Of a DNA stretch of 49,331 nucleotides, positions 44,067-49,331 are shown in pieces (position 1 is the stretch's first letter; every line of letters begins with the position of its first letter). The notes beneath the pieces are model-generated. The model was given only the letters and a program-made list of their open reading frames with translations, ran no database searches and had not been told where the DNA came from. The position numbers were made by a program, and so were the translations under genes. Source of the stretch: Saprolegnia diclina VS20 (taxonomy: Eukaryota > Oomycota > Saprolegniomycetes > Saprolegniales > Saprolegniaceae); contig NW_008246098.1 of assembly GCF_000281045.1 (NCBI RefSeq), positions 104,404 through 153,734 of the forward strand. The letters run 5' to 3'.

Positions 44067-44946
44067 GGAGGGGCGGCGCCCGGCGACCGACGTCGTTCGT
44101 CTCTCGCGACGCTGGGATTGCGCTCGCGACCACGTGGTTCCACAGGTGGCGACAACGGCCTTGTGCCAATTGCGTCCGTGCCTCTGCCAGACTTCGAACT
44201 TCGACAGCCGGGCTAGTCACACGCAACTTTCGTGCGGTGCGCCAACCAACGAGCTGCCGTCGACGGAGCACGATGTGTCAATAATGGACCGATCGCACAA
44301 CTGCGCACTCTATTATTGTCAGCGGATGGTATGAGTTCAGAAGCATCCCTAACGGTGCAGGCGTTGTGGGCGCCCTACCTGGACGCTGGGAACGCTATCA
44401 GAGCACCGGAAAAAGCCCACTCGAATCATTTGCAGTTTGATCGCAGAGATGCCGTCTGCACTGCACGAAAGTTGACGTTTGGAGCCCTCTATTTGTCCTA
44501 GGCGTTACGACGTCACCCTGTTTTGTCCAAATCTGTTGAAACGCCCCCGAGTTCGAACTTCGGTTTGAAGAGCCGAGCGATGCGTCTGAGGTTTGATGCA
44601 GTCGGCCTCACTTTGCCGAATGCGACGATTCGAACGCTGTGCGGTTGTGGTAGAGACGGACTAGAATGACTAGAATGACTAGAATGACTAGAATGACTAG
44701 AATGACCAGAACGACTACAAATTGTAGAATGATTGGAATGACTAGAATGTGGCAGTTTGGTGAGTTCAGTGAAGACCAGTCGTGTCTTGCCGACCTACGC
44801 TGCGTGAAGGCTACTTTGCACGGGGGTGACATGGGCGGACGCGTGCCAGTTCACTCTCCCCAAATCAACGCATTCGACAAAAGCAAGTTCAAGCATTTAA
44901 GACACAAATTGTATTGGGAACATCAAAATCGCTCCTTTTCGAGCGC
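44067..44946. other. intergenic region containing a minisatellite
   Basis: No gene supported. An open frame across the repeat (44666 onward) only reflects the 9-base period. Confidence 0.55.
44660..44758 (+). repeat. 9-bp minisatellite (actagaatg)n
   Basis: Five perfect tandem units of actagaatg (44660-44704), then degenerate units (accagaacg, attggaatg) and one more perfect unit, ending near 44758. Confidence 0.92.
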
Positions 44947-46251
44947 TTACGGATCGACACCAAAGTCATCGTCCGTCGGGGACGGCGTCTTGGGGCGCGT
45001 CGTGCGCGGTCGCTTCGTCGGGCGCTGCGTTGGGCGCTTGGTTGGCGCCGGCGTCGGGTCCTCCGAAGGCTCGTCCGACGGGTCCTCGGTCGGCTTCTCC
45101 GAAGGCTTGGTAGTTGGCTTGGTCGTCGGCTTGGTCGATGGCTTGGGGGTAGGGCCGCTGGTTGGCTTGCTCGTCGGACCGTCTGTCGGCTTGCTCGTCG
45201 GGCCCGCCGTGATCTTGGGGTACGCCGGCTCTTCGGCCACGTTGCACATGCCCTTGCCACCGACACCGCGCTGGAGCTTGATGTAGCCCTTCTCGCCCCA
45301 GTTGGCACCCCACGAGTTGCGGATCTTAAAAAAGTCCTTGCCGTTCTCCGAGCCGTACCCGACCGCAATCACGGCGTGGTCCGACTGCGCGCCCGGGCAC
45401 TGCGACACCACGCCGCCCTTGTAGTACTGCCACACGTCGTTGCCAGCCTCGACGGCAACAGCCACCGGCTGCGTCTTGAGCGCCGTCTCGAGCGGTCCCT
45501 CGCCCTTGATGTTGACAGTCGCGCCAATCGCGAGCTTCTGCTTGGTGCACGACGACTTGCACGAGCCGGTTTGGCCCGACGAGCCGGACGTGTACGGGTA
45601 GTCCTTGGAGAGACAGAGGCCGCCGTTGTCGTGGATCCACGTGATGGCGCGGTCTTCGAGGCCGCCGTCGCAGCCGTTGCCAGCGCTCGAGGCGCAGCTC
45701 GTGGTCTGCTGGTCCGAGAGGTCGAGGAGCGTCCCAGTCGCAATGCAGTGCGCCGACTCGACAGTGCCGGTGCCTGAGAAGGCCCAGCACGACCCGCAGC
45801 TGCCCTGGCTCTTGACGGGGTTGACGCACTTGGAGTCGGCGGTCCAGTCCACACTGCCAGTGGCCGACGCGGCGCCGACGCTGGCCCAGTCGACCTTTTC
45901 GGCTCGGAGCGCGCGCTTGCCGCGCTTGAACGACTTCATGACGTAGTGCTTGAACTCGTCCTTGGTGAGGAGCGCGAGCGGCGAGAGGTGGGTGAAGGAG
46001 GCGTCCGGGTTCTCCTTGGCGAGCTCGGGCACGCGCTGCTTGGCGGCCTTCATGCGGACGAGGAGCTCGTCGTTGGACTCGCCAATGGTGAGGCCTTCGA
46101 GGGGCGGGAGGAAGCCCTCGGTGAGCGCCTCTTGGCCAAAGAGAGCCTGCCACTCCTTCAAGTCGGCCGTGAGCTCCTTGCGCTCGGCGGGTGTGAGGTC
46201 GGCGCTGGCAGCCACCGCAGCCAAGGTCGCGAGAAGGTAAGCGGTGCGCAT
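44947..46251 (-). CDS. secreted papain-like cysteine protease (C1A) with Lys-Pro-Thr tail
   Basis: Single exon, 434 residues, start at ATG 46249-46251. Signal peptide MRTAYLLATLAAVAASA. A prodomain to about residue 120 is shorter than, and unlike, ERFNIN-type propeptides. Mature domain: Gln149 of the oxyanion hole, KSQGSCGSCWAF with nucleophile Cys155, CDGGLEDRA, DHAVIAVGYG with His292, and NSWGANWG with Asn312. All catalytic residues are present. After residue 350 a low-complexity tail repeats GPTSKPT-like units (350-425) and ends in an acidic GVDP. Such Thr/Pro-rich tails are common on oomycete secreted proteins and are likely O-glycosylated wall-association linkers (inference). The 30 bases before the ATG recur before the ATG at 49323, which is a paralogue. 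Confidence 0.95.
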   Translation of the reverse strand: MRTAYLLATLAAVAASADLTPAERKELTADLKEWQALFGQEALTEGFLPPLEGLTIGESNDELLVRMKAAKQRVPELAKENPDASFTHLSPLALLTKDEFKHYVMKSFKRGKRALRAEKVDWASVGAASATGSVDWTADSKCVNPVKSQGSCGSCWAFSGTGTVESAHCIATGTLLDLSDQQTTSCASSAGNGCDGGLEDRAITWIHDNGGLCLSKDYPYTSGSSGQTGSCKSSCTKQKLAIGATVNIKGEGPLETALKTQPVAVAVEAGNDVWQYYKGGVVSQCPGAQSDHAVIAVGYGSENGKDFFKIRNSWGANWGEKGYIKLQRGVGGKGMCNVAEEPAYPKITAGPTSKPTDGPTSKPTSGPTPKPSTKPTTKPTTKPSEKPTEDPSDEPSEDPTPAPTKRPTQRPTKRPRTTRPKTPSPTDDDFGVDP

Positions 46252-46281
46252 GGTGTGAGGAAGACGGGAAAAGGAAAAGTG
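46252..46281 (-). promoter_or_regulatory. conserved leader upstream of papain gene 1
   Basis: The 30 bases directly before the ATG (pyrimidine-rich, CACTTTTCC... then CTTCCTCACACC) are identical to 49293-49322 before the second papain start. This could be a core promoter/5' leader or simply recent common descent. Confidence 0.45.
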
Positions 46282-47457
46282 AGAATGGGAAGGACACGAG
46301 CCGCCTAGAATTGCGTGCACAGACCAACTGGCTGCTGTTTTTGAGGCAAAGAAGGAGCTGGGGTCATGCAAGGTCGCACTGATGCGCTGGAATTGACATG
46401 GGGCAGAGCCACACGATCGCTGATAGTATTTTCGATACGCTAGGACTAGGGCAGGCCTCGTTCTTCGAATACGTTACATCTGCATCTGAGTTGGAATCGG
46501 AGTGTGTGGGGTGGAGAGAGCAGGGGGGGCCCGGTTACCGGACTCACCCTGAGTTGGTGCTTCTGCAGTGCTGTCTTCTTCTCGGAAGGGTGCTCGGAAG
46601 GGCTGGTGGAGTCTCATTTGCCGCGACAAATGAAAGTCGGCTGTTTCCTGCGTCCTGACGCACTTTGCCGTTTCAAAAAACCACACGACGTGCTGCAAAG
46701 CAAAGGTGTAGCAACAGCGCCGACGAACGCTGATCCTTTTTAGGAAAATATTGACCAAGCCGTGCTGAATGAAGCGCCGTCGTCCGATGATTTCGTCTCT
46801 GACGTACAGGATCGGATTCCCCGAAAACAGTTCTACAGGCACCGAAATCCCTATCTAAGAAAGCTTTCTGCATTTTGTAGAGCGGTTGTCGCGTTTGCTG
46901 CTAGCAACGACCTCGCCGCTGTCGACGAGCGCCAAACCGAGCCTTTTTGGGTGAGAAGACAGATAGATTATGCACTGTAGCTAAGTGTGAAAGGAAGTTG
47001 GACGACCTCTGACTTTTGACACTGATTACTCTCAGTCTGAGCCTCAGTTCCCACGATACCGCATCCTGCCTTGATGTCTGTCGACACGATGCAACGCGGC
47101 GAGCACAAGTCAACGCATTGCTCTCATACACACTCTCGGTCGTTACCCGATTGCGATAGCGACACTGCTGGCGACAACGACAGCACCGGTGCCGTCGCCT
47201 TCCGATGCACACGATGCAACCCAGGCACTGGATTCACAACCAAGTGGTGCCCAAGTCCGTGTGAAGGAAGGTAAATCGACGTCCACACGTTGAGAAGGAA
47301 CGTAGGTAGAAGCTACCTCTACAGTGGTGCAACGGCAATGTTCACGAGACAAGTTTTGTTCTAAGAAACGTGCGGTCAACAAGGGATCACAGTTGGAATC
47401 GCATTTCCCATCTGACGCAGGATATGAGTCTGATTTGCGCCGCGTCACGACCTCAGA
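46282..47457. other. intergenic region
   Basis: No gene supported on either strand. It holds the upstream region of papain gene 1 and the left flank of the retrotransposon remnant. Small frames lack motifs. Confidence 0.5.
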
Positions 47458-48830
47458 GTGACACACACGACTGGCGATCTCGTTCAGCAAGCCATTGAAT
47501 CATTTAAATGGCTTATATATAATCGTTTGACACGTGACAAAACTCCAACACCTACTATACATGCTATGTCTACATTGTTTCGGCTGCCAAAACTAGAAAA
47601 CTACGTAGCCCTTGCTCCTATATTGATCGCGCCCCACGACGGACTGGATGCAGAAAAGCCAGCGTCCATTCCGCCACGTTGGCCGGCGGTCCTCCTTGCG
47701 TGGTTCTCGACCGTCTACACCATCCATGGCTTGCTTGTGACGCACCGTCTTCCGCTTTGGCACAACGCACATCTTCCGACGTCCAGCAAGCTCAAGTGGC
47801 TCGCACACGACAACGCTGTGCATGTCGAGATGCTTGCCGTTCAAGGCTACACGCACGTGGACAGCTTTCAAGCCCTCGGACACACTGTCGCTGACCTCGC
47901 CGAGCAATTGCCACGACTTTTTCCAGTGCTGCAGCCACCCCGTCGCTGGATCCGGCTGCTCGCGATCGCTATCGTTGGATGCTTCCCTCTCATTGCACCT
48001 GTCGCACCCAGATCCTGCCCCGACCTGGCTCGTCGAGCTCGGACCTCACGTAGCCTCAGCTGCGCTCGTAGAGATCTGCCTTGCTGGCTACAGACGTCGT
48101 CCAAACATCGACTGGCGTGTGCTGCCGGCGCACCACCTTGGCATCTCCGCCGACCTATTACCAGCAACCAAGTTGCTGCATTTGTCCCACTACGGCAACC
48201 CGCTCATGTCCTCCCGCGGTACGGCGATTTTGTGTACCGAGTCGCGTTGAAAGCTGTGGCGGTCCGGTCCAGCTTGCACTTCCTCAGCCCGGATGCCCGA
48301 CACTGCCCGCTCTGTGATGAGCCCGCCCGCGAAACGTACGACCATCCTCTAGTGCACTGCCCATTCATCCGCGCGGTCTGGCGCGCTTTTGACCCGATGC
48401 GCGAAATCTTGCAGCTGCAACTCCCGTCGTCGGTCGGTGGCTTCCTCTACGATGCCGTCGCTCTGCCGTTCTCAGCTCACATGTCGACCATCCGTGCCCT
48501 CTGCGCCGATCTTGTGCGCTTGCGTTTGATACCGTCTTTGGCTTGAACGCAACACCCGCGTGTTCCGCACGACATTGACGCCCCTTCCCGCTGCTGCGCT
48601 CGCGATCAAAGCCGCTACAACCACGCGATTGCATATCCAGCGCTTCGCTCGCCGCGCCGTGGTGCCTTCGCTTGCAGAGTCGCTCCATGCCCTACGCGCC
48701 GCCCTTGGTGTGCTCGCTACCTCATTCCCAACTCAATCCCGAGCCCCGACCAAGCGCCCTCAGCTTGACGTACCGGCCAAACCTCACGAGCGCACTAGGA
48801 AGTCCACCATCTTCACTATATAATTGCATG
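47458..48830 (+). mobile_element. degenerate non-LTR (LINE-type) retrotransposon 3' remnant
   Basis: An open frame at 47458-48546 ends in a reverse-transcriptase-associated zinc-binding motif: FVYRVALKAVAV then CPLCDEPARETYDHPLVHC (C-x2-C-x9-H-x4-C) and IRAVW, typical of the zf-RVT domain after the RT of plant- and oomycete-type LINEs. The expected continuation (WLERNTRVFRTTLTP) is in another frame from about 48510, so a frameshift separates them, and the second part stops at about 48823. The central RT motif block is not present in recognisable form. This is a 5'-truncated, inactive copy. Confidence 0.75.
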
Positions 48831-49322
48831 TTAATACATGTACCAGTAGGTAACTCATTTCAACAACAAAGCCAGCGTCCATGGAACACAGCTGTTGCTG
48901 TCGACGCGTGCATGCGCATTGCCGTTGCACACTGGCCGTTCCAGAGATGCGAGGCGACGACGAAATGATTCGTTTAGACATTGAAGGGTGTTGGACTCTG
49001 CCTCTCCAAGGACCCTGGTCGATGCCTCTAATTGCAAATACAAAATGTACACGACGGGTCGCATGAAGGGCTATTCGCCTCCATTGATCAGCCCCAATGT
49101 TACCGGTACGACAGCAACTTAGATGTACCACGTCCTCCAAGACGGTCCGAGGTTCTTCGAAGACATCGTAATGCGTCCTTTCTTACTCTGTACCATATGT
49201 TTAAAAAGCCGGCGCGCCTGGCGGGACAGTACGGTGTTCGCTGTCGCCGTCTGGTGCGAGCTCACCGCGCCATCGTTGCGCTCATTCAATTTCACTTTTC
49301 CTTTTCCCGTCTTCCTCACACC
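48831..49322. other. upstream region of the second papain gene
   Basis: No gene seen. The last 30 bases (49293-49322) are identical to the leader of the first papain gene. Similarity does not extend much further upstream. Confidence 0.55.
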
Positions 49323-49331
49323 ATGCGCACC
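49323..49331 (+). CDS. start of a second papain-like protease gene (first three codons)
   Basis: ATGCGCACC gives Met-Arg-Thr, the same start as the papain gene at 46251, preceded by the same 30-base leader. The two genes point away from each other with the LINE remnant between. Only three codons lie in the window, so identity rests on the leader match. Confidence 0.7.

Noticed and set aside
44666-45286. open frame with Met-Thr-Arg repeats
   Set aside because: Produced by the 9-bp minisatellite and then antisense to the papain tail.
1-49331. CRISPR arrays, bacterial operons, ribosome-binding sites
   Set aside because: No regularly spaced repeats; introns in most genes and eukaryote-only proteins (TFIIH subunit, TBC, PLC) show nuclear eukaryotic DNA.

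Overview
This is a eukaryotic nuclear window. The closest fit is an oomycete, probably Saprolegniales. The evidence is GC-rich coding sequence; very compact genes interrupted by 38-58 nt GT..AG introns, mostly starting GTAC or GTRNG and ending TAG; a delta-type phospholipase C; a secreted papain with a Lys-Pro-Thr tail; bZIP proteins with an unusual basic region; and multi-domain fusion proteins. I assembled the gene models by hand from motif continuity and splice-phase consistency. No transcript data were available.

Layout. 1-2396 holds the end of one serine carboxypeptidase gene and a complete tandem paralogue. 2448-6242 (minus) holds a Met-rich unknown gene and a PI-PLC (PH, two EF-hands, X, Y, C2). 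7140-9107 is the most diverged of four members of an unrecognised gene family. 9209-15241 has two paralogous bZIP-like genes on either side of a seven-exon unknown gene. 16446-20970 (minus) is one gene encoding PX, a BAR-like helical region, RCC1 repeats and a TBC Rab-GAP domain. 21494-30300 carries the other three family members (minus, plus, plus). 31283-33326 carries TFB5 (TFIIH), a TsaE-like ATPase, and the start of an M1/leukotriene-A4-hydrolase-like gene that runs into a 100-N gap. After the gap the previous 4.0 kb is repeated almost exactly and then continues into the full M1-like gene (to 39936), a small mitochondrial-type membrane protein, decayed copies of both, an unknown acidic protein, and a papain-like protease. 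A non-LTR retrotransposon remnant follows, and the last 9 bases are the start of a second, divergently oriented papain paralogue.

Main discoveries. (1) The four-member family shares splice positions, including an exactly 8-nt microexon in every copy. (2) Two members share a near-identical 1.3 kb 3' block, introns and 3' flank included, while their 5' halves differ, which points to recent gene conversion. (3) The 4.0 kb direct repeat meets exactly at the scaffold gap. It is therefore probably an unmerged allelic contig overlap, and the real locus may have a single copy. (4) The M1-like protein has lost both GxMEN and HExxH and ends in a tail anchor, so it looks like a membrane pseudo-peptidase. 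(5) The PX/BAR-like/RCC1/TBC fusion keeps both GAP catalytic fingers.

The genes form no operon or pathway. Links between them are by duplication (carboxypeptidases, bZIPs, the novel family, papains, the M1 and membrane-protein fragments). A membrane-trafficking and signalling theme (PLC, PX-TBC) is the only functional overlap.
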